DNA of 64,000 bases from Cordylochernes scorpioides (taxonomy: Eukaryota > Arthropoda > Arachnida > Pseudoscorpiones > Chernetidae): positions 33,377,749 through 33,441,748 of the forward strand of contig CP092865.1 of NCBI GenBank assembly GCA_030710605.1, in the 5' to 3' direction. Below, one piece after another: positions 9,689 through 21,084 of the stretch. The notes beneath the pieces were generated by a model, which was not told where the DNA came from, made no database searches, and saw only the letters and a program-made list of their open reading frames with translations. A program made the position numbers and the translations under genes. Each line of letters starts with the position of its first letter. Positions within the stretch are counted from its first letter, which is position 1.

Positions 9689-11192
9689 TTGTGGATGAAG
9701 TAGACATTGTCGTGCATTAATAGTCATTGTTGTGGATAAATGGTGATTAATTTTAGTTAAATCTCATTGTTGCGGATGAAGTAGACATTGTCGTGCATTA
9801 ATAATCATTGTTGTGATTTTATAGTCATTAATTTGATTTAAATTCCATTTTTGCGGATGAAGTAGACATTGTCGTGCAATAATAGTCATTGTTGTGGATA
9901 AATAGTCATTAATTTGATTTAAATCCCATTGTTGCGGATGAAGTAGTCAATGCAGTGAATAACGCAGTCATTATTAAAGATAAACCAGTGATTGTTGATA
10001 AGTTGTGGATAGAAAAAAGCCATTACTGTAGATAGGGTTTCATTGTTGTCGAAAAATACATTTGCGCTTAAAAATACATTGTTGCGGATTAAGTAGCTAT
10101 TGGTATGACGTAAGTTTTATTTTAGCGAAAAAATAGAAATTGTAGTAGACAATATAGCTATTTATGTGGTTTAATTTCATTGCTGCGAATAAAAAATAGT
10201 CATTATTGTGAATAAATTTCTTATTGTTGTGGGTTGAGCAAGAGTTATTATTTTTACAGATAAATGAGTCATTTAAGCTGATGAAGTTTCATTGTTGCCT
10301 AAAAATATCCATTGTGTTGTGAATATGATAATCATTGGGCTGTATAAAATTACATTTTTGTATAAAGTAGTCGCTTTGCTGTCGATAAAGTTTCATTGCT
10401 GTTCTTAAAGTATATATATTTTTGGATAAGATAGCCATTGTTGTGGATGAAGTAGACATTGTCGTGCATTAATAGTCATTGTTGTGGATAAATGGTGATT
10501 AATTTTAGTTAAATCTCATTGTTGCGGATGAAGTAGACATTGTCGTGCATTAATAATCATCGTTGTGATTTTATAGTCATTAATTTGATTTAAATTCCAT
10601 TTTTGCGGATGAAGTAGACATTGTCGTGCAATAATAGTCATTGTTGTGGATAAATAGTCATTAATTTGATTTAAATCCCATTGTTGCGGATGAAGTAGTC
10701 AATGCAGTGAATAACGCAGTCATTATTAAAGATAAACCAGTGATTGTTGATAAGTTGTGGATAGAAAAAAGCCATTACTGTAGATAAGGTTTCATTGTTG
10801 TCGAAAAATACATTTGCGCTTAAAAATACATTGTTGCGGATTAAGTAGCTATTGGTATGACGTAAGTTTTATTTTAGCGAAAAAATAGAAATTGTAGTAG
10901 ACAATATAGCTATTTATGTGGTTTAATTTCATTGCTGCGAATAAAAAATAGTCATTATTGTGAATAAATTTCTTATTGTTGTGGGTTGAGCAAGAGTTAT
11001 TATTTTTACAGATAAATGAGTCATTTAAGCTGATGAAGTTTCATTGTTGCCTAAAAATATCCATTGTGTTGTGAATATGATAATCATTGGGCTGTATAAA
11101 ATTACATTTTTGTATAAAGTAGTCGCTTTGCTGTCGATAAAGTTTCATTGCTGTTCTTAAAGTATATATATTTTTGGATAAGATAGCCATTG
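9689..11192. repeat. 752-bp direct tandem duplication
   Basis: Copy 1 is 9689-10440 and copy 2 is 10441-11192; every landmark is offset by 752 bp (for example AGTATATATA at 10409 and 11161). Only a few substitutions distinguish them, such as CATTGTTG versus CATCGTTG and GATAGGG versus GATAAGG. It is a recent unequal-exchange product or an assembly duplication. Confidence 0.9.
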
Positions 11193-11479
11193 TTGTGGAT
11201 AAATTTCATTACTGTGAATAAAATCTAATTGTTGTAGATTAATTTTCACTGCTGCGGATATAATATGTTGTTGTGGATAATCTTTCATTGTTGCAGATAA
11301 AAATCTTTGTGGGAATAAGGTAATAATTGTTATGGATTATATATATAAGTTTATTTTGTTTCGGATAAAATTGATTTTCTTGCCAATAGAGTCATTGATA
11401 TAGATAAGGTAGTCATTATTGTTACAGATAATTATAGCAGTTGTTATATATTCATTATTAGCCAAATGACTCGAGCAAC

Positions 11480-12780
11480 CCCCGGGTTTTTCCCGAAAGC
11501 ATTTCTCGCCCCTACGCCGAAACTCTTATGAAACGTCCCGCTCCATCTCCTTCACACACCAATCATGCCCGTCGCGCCGTGGGGCGTCCTCACGTGGGTC
11601 CCCAGGGAAGTCTTGTAGGAGCTGGGTCTCCCACTTGGATCAGGACGGTGGTCCGGGTAGACGTAGTCAATGGTTTGGTATTGGGTGACGCGGTCGCAGA
11701 AACCTGATGGAAGTGAGCATCCACAGGGAGCAGCAGCTTTTTTTCCTGCAGGCAGGTCTTCCGTGGACAGTTGGCACGCTTGTGCCCTTACTTGTAGCAT
11801 AGGGAGCCTTTGATACCATATGTCCCGTATACGTGGGTGAAAACCCTCTTGGACTTGGCATCCAGCCGGACAGGCATCAGGGAGAGCTTCACTCCGTCTC
11901 GTAGAGTGATTAAAGCTTCACAACGGGTATCAGCCCAGCAGGAGTCGCCCATCTCTATCATCTTCTGGACGATTGAAGTCACCTGGCCGTAGGGCCGAAG
12001 TGCTGTGATGATATCAGCATCCTCCACAAAGACGAGGACGTTGCCCAGCATGACGCGCTCGGTCCTTTTTCTCAGGGGAAAGTCCCGCAGGGTGGCGCCC
12101 TCGATATCCAGACCTTCTTCTATTAGTTTGATGGCGAGCCGCACGCTGGAGAGGCCGACCAGGATGTGCCCTTCATTTTCTTCAACTGATAGACGGAGCC
12201 CAGGCCCAGCTTCGCGTTCAGCGCCAAAAAATACTGGGCCTAGCTGAATCTGGGCAGAATTCAAGGTAAGGCACACTGGTCTACCTTCCCCAGCGTCGAC
12301 CTGGCTCGAAACGCCGCCTGCTTTTTCTGGGCCGTCGTACATTCCTGCACTTTGGACCTGGGCGCTGGGCTTAGGTGGGGGTTGGCTTCGCGGCCGCTGC
12401 CTGGACGCAGCCCCTCTTGGCTTTCCGTCTTGCCGCCTTGGAGTCCATCGGCCTCTTTCTTCTGGCCTCCACTTTGAAGCCATTGTTATCTTCCTCCATG
12501 GGGAGTTGGTTTTCCCCATCGACAAGATCAGCCCAGCTCTTCGATGGTTTGCCTGTTCCAGGCTGATGGTTGGTGATAAATTTCTCCGTCACCGGAGAAG
12601 TGCTAATTGCATCAGCAGTTGAAGATGGCAATTGGCTTTCAGTCAATGCCATTGGTGATTCGGGGGTGGGAAATCCCCCATAAAAATTAATTATTTACTT
12701 ATTCTCTTCGGAAGCGGTTTTAATTTTTTCAAGCCTCTAGAGTTGGGGCAGAAACACACGCCTGTGCATCCTAGCACCTC
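11480..12780 (-). mobile_element. Tx1-like LINE-B, 5' part with ORF1
   Basis: Minus-strand non-LTR element. Its 5' end GAGGTGCTAGG directly abuts the TC microsatellite at 12781-12806, just as the LINE at 2071 starts GAG after CTCTCTC. It has a 5' UTR of about 130 bp, then ORF1. It is truncated in or after ORF1, at about 11480, where minisatellite begins. Together with LINE-C it forms a head-to-tail pair. Confidence 0.65.
11552..12652 (-). pseudogene. LINE-B ORF1 (RRM-like plus CCHC remnant), frameshifted
   Basis: Starts at an ATG at 12652 (MALTESQLPSSTADA) and runs 93 codons to a stop near 12371. Homologous coding continues in another frame from about 12420, so at least one frameshift is present. 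The central part aligns by eye with the ORF1 at 2.2-3.8 kb: VGLSSVRLAIKLIEEGLDI corresponds to VGLDSIEKAERLVENGLTI, and RVMLGNVLVFVEDADIITA to KIILGNLPIAVREEDIIEA. The nucleocapsid-like knuckle begins (TYGIKGSLCYK) but the frame breaks there; GHKRANCP follows in an adjacent reading. Dead copy. Confidence 0.7.
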
Positions 12781-12806
12781 GAGAGAGAGAGAGAGAGAGA
12801 GAGATA
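12781..12806. repeat. TC/GA microsatellite between two LINEs
   Basis: A GA repeat of about 26 bp on the plus strand, lying exactly between the 3' end of LINE-C and the 5' end of LINE-B. It is the presumed insertion target. Confidence 0.85.
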
Positions 12807-13380
12807 TTGAGATTGAAACCGATTTATTACAATGTCCATATAAGATTATAAAAGATTAAATACAGAATGAATATAAATATGAATAAATAAGATTATATAA
12901 GGATAAATATATGAATAAATAGGTATAAATATATAAAATAATTGATAAATATACATATATATAAATATATATACAAGTCGTAATTGGTAGCGCCCACCGC
13001 AGGAAAGACTCCGCCACCAATGGACTGCAAGAGTTCATTCCCACAGAGTAGGCAGGCTGAGGTGTTGGCTGGCGTTACCCACCTCAAGACCAATATGGTA
13101 ATTGTAGATGGTAGCCTTCACCACACTTGTTAACTTCATTGCCTCAGGACGGAGGCCGACGCCGAAGAGCCAGGTCTGCAGATCCAGGGGCACTTAGCAA
13201 GAGACGAAGACCTCCCGGAGCTGGGGTCGCACAGCTCGGCAACTCCAATATCTGTGGGTCAGCGACCCGTCGCTAGACCCACAGGCGGCACAGATAGCAC
13301 GTCTCGAGGCAGGATGGTCAGAATGTGGTAGGGCGTTGAGGGCCAGCCGTAGGGTTAAAAGATTGTTTTGCTCCAGCTCG
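12807..13380 (-). mobile_element. Tx1-like LINE-C, 3' end with ORF2 C-terminus
   Basis: Minus-strand 5'-truncated LINE. The C-terminal zinc-knuckle-like region of ORF2 is readable as CAACGSSDGSLTHRYWSC, then VRPQLREVF near 13200-13320, then DLQTWLFGVG in a shifted frame. An AT-rich 3' UTR follows, ending AATAAATCGGTTTCAATCTC before TC repeats. The 3' tip matches that of the LINE at 3900-3925, so the two are one family of ends. The reverse-transcriptase core is absent. Confidence 0.65.
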
Positions 13381-13384
13381 CTCT

Positions 13385-14750
13385 ATTAAGAAAATCACGG
13401 TTATTAACGAAGAGATTCGAGGTGGAAAAGATCTAATGATAGAAGGAAGCAAAGATCTCATCTTAAAAAAAAAAAAGAATTGGTCTTATCATTATCCATA
13501 ATTAACCTCCACCACGGCAGAGGGGAGATATGGGTAACTAATGAGACTTCTCAGAATCAAATAATCCCAGCTGGTATGTTTGTAGGATACTTGAGGAAAA
13601 TTGGAAGTAGCAGAATCTACAGTATTGACACAGCTGAAAACGAGAAAATTCAATCAAACATTAATGAGGATAGACGCCAACAAATTTTATCTCTGGTAGA
13701 CGAGAGATTAATAAAGAACAAAAGTCAATGATTACAGAATGTCTCGGAAAGTACTCGGAGGTTTTTGATTTTGAGAGAAAATCATTCAGTACAACCTCCC
13801 ATGTGAAACTTAAAATCGACACCTCAGACAGCCGTCCTATTAAACAACGACCATACAGGGTGTCTCCTGTCGAAAGACGAGCTATGCAAAGTGAAGTAGA
13901 TAAAATTATAAAGATGCGAATTGTACAATCGTCCGAAAGTCCTTGGTCATCCCCACAAGTTTTGGTTAAAAAGAAAGATGGGTCCTCGAATTTTGCCTGG
14001 ACTACCGACAGCTTAGCATGGTCACCAAGAAGGATGTGTATCCTTTACCTAGAAATGATGTTTTGAATAGCTTAACAGGAGCTAAATTCGTTTCCAGCAT
14101 GGACCTACGTACAGGATACTGGCAGATAGAAATCGATGAGGAAGATCGGGAGAAGACAGCTTTCATCACTCCTGATGGCTTATATGAGTTCCGGGTGATG
14201 TTCTTTGGTTTCTGCAATGCACCGGTAACATTCGAAAGAATGATGAACAAGCTACTAGCAGGATTGAAATGGACAATTTGTCTTTGTTATTTAGACGATA
14301 TAATTGTCTATGCTACATCCTTTAAAGAACATATTGAATGCCTAGGAAAAGTTCTCAGATGCATCCAGCAAGCAGGCTTGTGCATTAATCATAAGAAGTG
14401 CCGTTTTGGTTCAAAAGGAATCAAAGTGTTAGGACACCTGGTTACAGAAAGCGGCATTCGCCCTGATCCCGACAAAATCGAAGCAATTACAAATTTTCCG
14501 ACTCCAAAAACAACAACTGAAGTAAGAAGCTTCATAGGATTGTGTTCATATTACAGACGATTTGTGAAATATTTTTAAATAAAGCAAAACCATTTACACG
14601 ATCTCCTGAGGAATAACGTGAAGTTCTTTTGGCCTAAAGAACAAGAACAATCTTTCCAGCAATTAAAATCAGCCCTAACTACCGACGCGAGTGGATATGG
14701 CGTCGGAACAGTGTTGACTCAACTAGTAGAAGGAAAAGAAAAAACAATCT
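13385..14750 (+). pseudogene. Gypsy-2 pol: linker, reverse transcriptase, RNase H start
   Basis: Begins in the segment after the protease (ITVINEEIRGGKDL, matching [14 protein letters not shown] of Gypsy-1). A frameshift lies in the poly-A tract near 13470. RT is read in pieces: [18 protein letters not shown] at about 13830, then a frameshift near 13985. From 14018 to 14578 an intact stretch contains MDLRTGYWQIEIDEEDREKT, the catalytic CYLDDIIVYA (about 14285) and SFIGLCSYYRRFVKYF. The RNase H opening TDASGYGVGTVL follows near 14685 and then stops. Non-functional. Confidence 0.85.
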
Positions 14751-14754
14751 CCAA

Positions 14755-15345
14755 AAATGGTTAAAAGGGTATGAACGTGTGTCAAGGTACAACCATTGGG
14801 ACGAAACCCTTTACCTTACTAAAGTTTATTTTTATGTCTGGAACTGCTTTCAAATGGTTTGAGAACAATGAAGAAAGCATATAGACTTGAAAGGAATTCA
14901 CATCAATTAGAGAATGTGTCGGGAAAAAAAGAAAATTCAAAATTGCAAGCAGAGAAGAAACTTAAAACACGGGCGCAATTAAAAGGTGACACTACCGAAT
15001 TTTAAATACAGGATGTCCTGTGCTTGTGCAAAGAGGTTGATCCTCAAATGAGTGAGGAAATTCCCCACCTCATGAAAGGTATAACTGAGGAGCTTTATCA
15101 AGCACTCCTACCGAGGGATGTACAGAGCACAGAACAATTCATTACAGAATGTTTCCGTGTCGAAGCTCTCGGTTGTAGACGAGTTACCCCAACCAGGTAC
15201 GAGCGCCTACCAAATGTTGCCTCTCTCTGTGACCAGGATGATGGAGAAGATCTGTCATCGCTGATCCGAAAAATTGTCCGCGAAGAGATACAGCCAGCAT
15301 TGCACTCTCCTCAAGAGGAGCCTATTATCGCTGCCATTGAAGATT
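14755..15345 (+). pseudogene. Gypsy-2 gag, left part
   Basis: Starts at WLKGYERVSRYNHWDE (compare WLKEYERLSKYNRWDD in Gypsy-1) with several frameshifts up to 15020. A clean stretch from 15024 carries capsid C-terminal sequence (EEIPHLMKGITEELYQALLP, SSLIRKIVREEIQ). Gag-like coding ends abruptly at GATT (15342-15345), where the giant LTR starts. The continuation is at 43503. Confidence 0.8.
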
Positions 15346-16973
15346 TTTTGAGTCTTTTTTAATGTCCTATTTGAGGACATCTCAATCTTATACTTTGTCT
15401 CTTAGCTCAGCAACAACATTGTTTAGTTATATACCAACTTAGGCTTAAACTTGGATACACATATAGTAGGATATAGCGAACACAAAAGATCCATGTTTAA
15501 TACATAATGTGCATTTTTGTTTTCAGGATAAAAGTATCACAAACACATATTTAAAATAATAAATCAAGAGTTTTATTATTATCTCAGTGGACCATACAAA
15601 TTTCATTTTATGGGCAATTCTACATGGACAAAATTTTTGTTTAAGGATTTCAAGCAAGAATGAAACTTTTTTTTTTAATTAAAAACATAGATATGGTTTT
15701 CTCAACATATAAAACATGTCATAATTGGCTAACATACCAAATAAAAACATAATGGAACATGACCCTTTGTTCTACTTTGGTAGATTTTCTTACCTATTAA
15801 AATAAGCTAAAAATATGCCTCTTTGACATATTAAATAGGCCCTAAATTAATAGAGAAGATGTTAACATACCGTCTCTCCCGGATGCCAGCGCTCCCTCTC
15901 GGACCGACCTCTTTCGTACGCCTTCCGCTCAAAAACTGACCGTTATTTTTCAAACAGCCCCCAGGATAAATCGTCATCTTCCTACAGAGTAAAAAAAATA
16001 ATTACTTTAATATTCTTAGAATATTTATTTAAAAATAATAGTAATAAAGAAAATATTCTTTTTTTTTTAAAGAATATTTAAAAATAATAATAAGGATAAA
16101 AAAATATAAAAAAAAATTCCCTAAATTTAAAGTAATTTCTCCTTTAAGAAATTCGAAATTAAACTTCTTATTAAAAGAAAAGTTTGAGATAATAAAAAAA
16201 TTGATAAAATAAGGATAATAAAATATAAAAAAAAATCTTTAAATTTAAAGTAATTTCTTCTTTAAGAAATTCGAAATTAAACTCCTTCTTATTAAAAGAA
16301 AAGTTTGAGATAATAATAAAATTGATAAAATATAACACGTCTATCCCTTAAATTTTTATATAGTAATCCTTCCCTTAAGAGAATTTAAAGCAGAGAAATA
16401 TGCCCAATTTATCTGGGTATGTATTTAATTGGTTTTATTCATTTTAGAATAAAGAATGGACTTAAAATTTCCCTAAAAGGTAATATGATTTTGGACGTTT
16501 CATTGCATATAAAAGGGTGATTGACGAATTCATCTATTTACATATTTACATGGTTTGCATATCCTCCTCTGGGCCTGTCTGCATCGGGCTTCTGGATACT
16601 TAGACAGGGCCGATGTCATCTCCAGCTGGTCACCTTCCCTGGCTCTGGTCTTAAAAGCATCTTTGAGATTCCTCGTTGGGGAATTCTCCATCTTTCTACA
16701 GCGGGTCTTGGAGTATACGCCCAGGGTTGCTTCCAGTTCTTTATTTTCCAATCCGCCTCGTTGTTGTCCTTCTGTGGAGGGTCGGCCGGTATTTTGGTCA
16801 CGGTACCACCAGTGTCACCTCCGATTGGGCTTCCTCCCTTGCTTTGACCTTTAGAGCACCGTCGGCCATCGTTGTGGGATCTCCATCTGGACACTAAACA
16901 CTTCGGCAAGACACTGTGCATATATGATGTAAATGTTTACATCATTGTTGTTTGTGGAAAATCTGGCCCAACA
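15346..16973 (-). repeat. Giant element LTR, left copy (3' LTR on minus strand)
   Basis: 1628 bp, from TTTTGAGTCTTTTTTAATG to AAAATCTGGCCCAACA. It is almost identical to the copy at 41988. It is longer because of an internal duplication of about 110 bp near 16196-16310 (TTAAATTTAAAGTAATTTCT repeated). The first bases read TTTTG instead of TGTTG, a terminal mutation. Short ORFs on both strands around 16521-16921 are conserved only because the two LTRs are copies. Confidence 0.85.
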
Positions 16974-16990
16974 ATTCCTCCCCTGCCAGA
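16974..16990 (-). other. Polypurine-tract-like sequence next to the 3' LTR
   Basis: Minus strand reads GGCAGGGGAGGAAT immediately before the TGTTGGGCC start of the LTR, the position where second-strand priming occurs in LTR elements. Confidence 0.55.
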
Positions 16991-17450
16991 GTGAAAAAAA
17001 TGCGTTTATTCCAATTCAGATCTGTTCATGCTCTTTGATAAATATGATTTTGGAAGAAATGCAATTTTTTTTTACGATACCGGTATATGCAATCACCGAC
17101 ACTCAGGCAAAGGGGAAACAAACGGGCCATGGAGCCTAGGACAGGTTAACTCATCGTAATATTGAAAGGAAATCTTATCCTACCATTTAATGGGCAAATT
17201 ACTAAGCCCATCTTTCGCTGTCTGTATGCCAGAGGGTTTTGGCCCAGATGTGAGGTGAATCCACACGTTCCTGGCCGCAGCCCCTATAGGTGGAGATGGG
17301 GAAGTGGTCTAGACCCAGATTCTGTACAAACAGACCCTTAGACCGTCCTAGATAAACATAATCATATGGGCGCCAAGGAATTGTGCGTGTAAAATGTAGA
17401 TATGTCCAATTCCTAAAACACATCTAAAAGAAAATTTTATTAACTATACA
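16991..17450. other. Giant-element interior, 3' end: no recognised feature
   Basis: Mixed-composition sequence without a convincing ORF, repeat or RNA gene. Confidence 0.4.
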
Positions 17451-17459
17451 TGATGGGAT

Positions 17460-18200
17460 ACATAAAAAAATGGTTATGCAAGGTTATATAAGACAAAATT
17501 AAATAGACCTATTCGATCAAATAATAATAATAATAGGGTAAACAGGGTATACAATGATACATTAAAAAAAAATTCAAATGAATATATGCTATACGTAGAA
17601 AGGAAATGGCTTGATATATATAGGATATACAATGATAAACAAATAAATACATAAGCTGTGGTTAAACCCTTTCATTCAGTACATTTGCCTGAAGATGGTA
17701 ACAACGCTGTTACCGAAATGTCACGCACTATCTATTTATTTTGGGATCGGCCTCGTTATCTTGATTTTATAGTCTATAATTCAAACTGTGCTCTATCTAT
17801 ATATAAATATACCTGAATATAATAAGAAAGGAAATATACATGGTGAATGGTATATATTAAATATCTCATGGTAATAAATACGCCAAAATTTGGATGAATA
17901 TGATATATAGGAAGGAAATAACGTTGATATGGGAGATACATTATGATAAATAAACAAAACATATATATACGCTGTAGCTAAACTCATTTAGTGCATCTTG
18001 TCTGAAGATGGTAACGACGCCGCTACCAAAGTGTCACACTTCATGTGTTTGGATTTGGTCTCGACATCTTACGTCTATAATCCTAATTGTACCTTATATA
18101 TATATATATATAAATATACAAGATTATAATAAAAAAAATTGATACATGGTAAATGGTATTATTGAATATATAATATAACGAAGAAATAAATATGCACTGA
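17460..18200 (+). repeat. Degenerate 312-bp tandem repeat with hammerhead-like hairpins
   Basis: About 2.3 units. Landmarks repeat at 17686/17999 (CTGAAGATGGTAAC), 17651/17968 (GCTGTGGTTAAA versus GCTGTAGCTAAA) and 17770/18080. Much of the unit is AT-rich. Each unit holds the motif described in the next entry. Confidence 0.7.
17680..17725 (+). ncRNA. Hammerhead-like motif in the 312-bp repeat
   Basis: CTGAAGA fits the hammerhead CUGANGA box. It is followed, after one extra U, by a 6-bp stem II (GGTAAC/GTTACC), then GAAA, then TGTC, which provides the UC cleavage site. Stem III would have to form between two molecules (ATGT can self-pair with wobbles), as proposed for minimal type I hammerheads of PLEs. 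Stem I is weak. The second unit (17999-18035) has lost GAAA (CAAA) and part of stem II. Probably a relic. Confidence 0.35.
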
Positions 18201-20850
18201 GGATCATGGGCATTTCGCGAGTATTTCAAAAATTACACGTGTCACTTAAAATTTTAAAAATTTGTTCCTACTAACTTGTCACTGGGGGTGTTTGTCTGAC
18301 GTGTTCTCCGCCCCTCTTAACCATGATGGGAAAATATATAGGAAAGGAAATCTCAGTAGTTAGTAAATTCTTTAAACCAGATTATTTCCAAAATTACCTT
18401 ATCGTGATGACAATCTTACCTATCTTTGTCTTTAGTTCAACACTGTTGTTAACCTCTATTATACATTGTTTCGCTTATCTATAGAATGTGCACTCATATT
18501 TTTTAATAAATAAATTCACTTTAATAAAATACATAAATTAACCTTGAGGGAATAAATGATGATGACTAACAACCTAGGTCTAACTTACACCTTACAATAT
18601 ATATATTTTCTCACACTTTGGTTCTTATTATCTCTCTGTAAATTTGACTCTTTGTTCCAAAAAAAATATATATAAACTCACTATTCTGGGCTACTTCTCA
18701 GCCAAAAAAAAATTATATTCAATCCCCCCTTAAAAACTTCCTCCTTCTTCAATCTGGCATACAGTATTGGCTTGTTCTGTAATCTGCTTCAAAAGCTCAT
18801 TTAGGTGTCCTACTAATTTAAAATTTATCTTATCTTATAATGAGTTACTCTCGTTAAAAAAAATTCTACTTACTAATTGGTATTTAGACTTGAACTCGTT
18901 CTAACTAAACGTATGGTAGACAATAGTCTTTAATTAGGTGATTAATTTTTGCTAGCCTGGGGCGATATAAAACACAAAGAATCAGGACAGTCCATCTGTC
19001 ACTTTGCTAACTGGTACCTAAAATCTGTAGATGGAATCGCCTCGTCTAATCGTAACTTATCTCTTACACGCTCTATTGTTAACCCTCATTAGAAACCCCC
19101 TTTACACTTTGACTTAGAAACAAGGAGTGTTATAGGGAATTCACTTTTACCCACCACATGTTCCAAGTTTGTTTATAGAGGATTGGTTCCAGGCTGCGCA
19201 ATATATAGAAGAGCTTCCAACGTGCCGATCTTTCCCAACCTCCCGTCTGAATCACCCTCATCTCAGCCACGCTTAAAGCGTCGTAAACTACGATGTCAGA
19301 TCGGTTACCCGAGGTCTGTCACTATGCACTTAGCTTGCGACATCGGCAACTAAATCCCCCACCTAGCACAAAGTTCACCTGATACCTCTCCGTTCCCTCT
19401 AATGAGGAGAGGTTTGTAGGCTTTTGGTCTGACCGTGACCTCCTACAATCCTCCAGTCTGAGGTTCGAGACATGGTCATCATCTACGACCCTTAAAATTC
19501 AAGTTGATATGATGAAATGGAGTAATTAATTACACTAATAAAAGAAATCATATTTATACTCCTTTAAAAAGGAGGCCTAACAAAGGGAGCGAATACCTTC
19601 CTATCAATAAAGTTGTACAGTCCTGTGAGGCTATCGGTCCTAACAAATAAAGAAATCAAAAGTTAAAAAATCGAACCTATTAATTCCCTAACACTATTCT
19701 AATGTACCTTTGGTCTAACAATATACTAGTTTTTAACCTTCTTATCATTTATTCCACTTCACACTCATACAAAAAAAATTCAGTCACTGTGGGCATTCAT
19801 TCTAAAGTTAAAAGCTGCTATACAAGCCAAAGTACTATTATTATCATCATCGATTGACCCTAATAATAACAAATCTTTCAGGACAAATGTGGAATCAAAT
19901 AAAATATACCTAATTAAAACAAATTGGGGACTAAAGCCCTACTTACTCAAATAAAGTGCCTCTTACAAACTCCAATATAAATTATCTATATTTAAATAGA
20001 TAAATAAGTCAAAATATGTTGATTGTCAACAATCAAATCTGAAATCTAACCTAACATTAAAACTGTGCGTCTAACAGTTTGAAAATCTTCTTCTTATCTT
20101 GACACTTGGTGTCTAAACAAGCGAATCATCAAAACTAGCACTTAAATTGGAGCGAGCTGAACTTCGAGCATTTACCTCATTGCCAAACATGATAGATCTA
20201 CAAGTGTTTTCCAACCCTACTTCCCATATAAGGTTATTGGCGTCTTCCCTTCCCTGCTATTCAGCTAAGCCCCTCCTTTGGAATCGTAGGGCTTTCAATA
20301 CCCAACCTGCTCTGGGATTTAACAACAGAGATCACTTGCTATCCTAACATATCAACTCTTAGACCACAACTGCCTTACACACTCTCATTAGAAATTCTCT
20401 TTGGGCTGCACCCTGGACATAAGGGATTACAGGGTGTCAAGTTTTAACCCACCGCGTATTCCGAGCCCGCCCATAGTGACTAGGTTATAAGCACAGCAGT
20501 TATCTAGTGCGTCTAAGTCCCTTTATCTAATTTTAAAGTTGAACCAAAGTTCAGAACCCTAAACAAGAATAAAAAATAAACTGTTGAACTTAGTTCAACC
20601 TTAGACCACATTGTGCTATTACAAACACAACAAACAAAAAAAACCTCCTAGATTCACTTTCTCACATTAAAGCTCAATGTAACAAAGAGAAAAAAAAAAA
20701 CTGAAAAACCCCTCTACAGTGACACTTAGAATCTAAAACCAAGGTTGCAGTTAAAAAAAAACTGAAAACCCTTTAAGACCACATTCTAAGACCTTTAAAT
20801 AACTTTCTAACATTTCATACTATGATCAAAATTTAACTAAAATTTAGTAC
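18201..20850. other. Giant-element interior, unclassified
   Basis: 2.6 kb of AT-rich sequence with no ORF I can assign. A weak internal duplication is visible: ACCCTCATTAGAAACC with CACTTTTACCCACC (19085-19160) resembles CTCTCATTAGAAATTC with AAGTTTTAACCCACC (20384-20455). Confidence 0.4.
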
Positions 20851-20855
20851 ACATT

Positions 20856-21059
20856 CTATAGATTTACTGATTGACAGCCTGGGCATGACTTACACCCTGT
20901 GGGCTTCTTGACCCTGGTTGAACGGCGTATTTCAAGGCCGCCTACATTGTCCTCAATTACCCCATTCACTATCCCTAGTGGATTTCTTAAGATTGTCGTC
21001 TCTTGTGGTTCCTCTGGTTCTACAGGCCTAGGTGAATATATAGGATACGTTGGATGCAC
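20856..21059 (-). pseudogene. Possible pol/ORF C-terminal tail of the giant element
   Basis: A 67-codon minus-strand ORF ending in EIRRSTRVKKPTGC. Basic tails of the form RRSTRxxKP are common at the C-terminus of LTR-retrotransposon pol polyproteins; the Mag-Gypsy at 36.9 kb ends in the analogous TRSGRLVKKTK. Strand and position, near the 3' end of the giant element, fit. It contains no enzymatic domain, so this is a suggestion only. Confidence 0.25.
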
Positions 21060-21084
21060 CCAGTGGTCTTCATCATTGATGATA

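Larger units (their letters stand above)
8218..11460. repeat. Long degenerate minisatellite built on a 20-bp monomer
   Basis: Endless variants of ATTGTTGYGGATAAAGTAGTC and ATTGTCGTGCATTAATAGTC. The order is regular near 9420-9790 (about 80-bp units) and decayed elsewhere. A 752-bp segment is duplicated in tandem inside it (separate entry). About 8450-8760 is not repeat sequence. No ORF or conserved gene. Confidence 0.85.
13381..15345 (+). mobile_element. Gypsy-2 fragments (pol part followed by gag part)
   Basis: A relative of Gypsy-1 in rearranged order. Pol sequence (13385-14750) is followed directly by gag (about 14755-15345), the reverse of the normal order. This suggests two copies fused head to tail with deletion, or a rearranged insertion. 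The gag side is cut at 15345 by the giant LTR element and resumes at 43503. Confidence 0.75.

Noticed and set aside
16616..16921. 101-codon ORF conserved at 43138-43443
   Set aside because: Conservation follows from the two LTRs being copies of each other; overlapping frames on the other strand are equally conserved.
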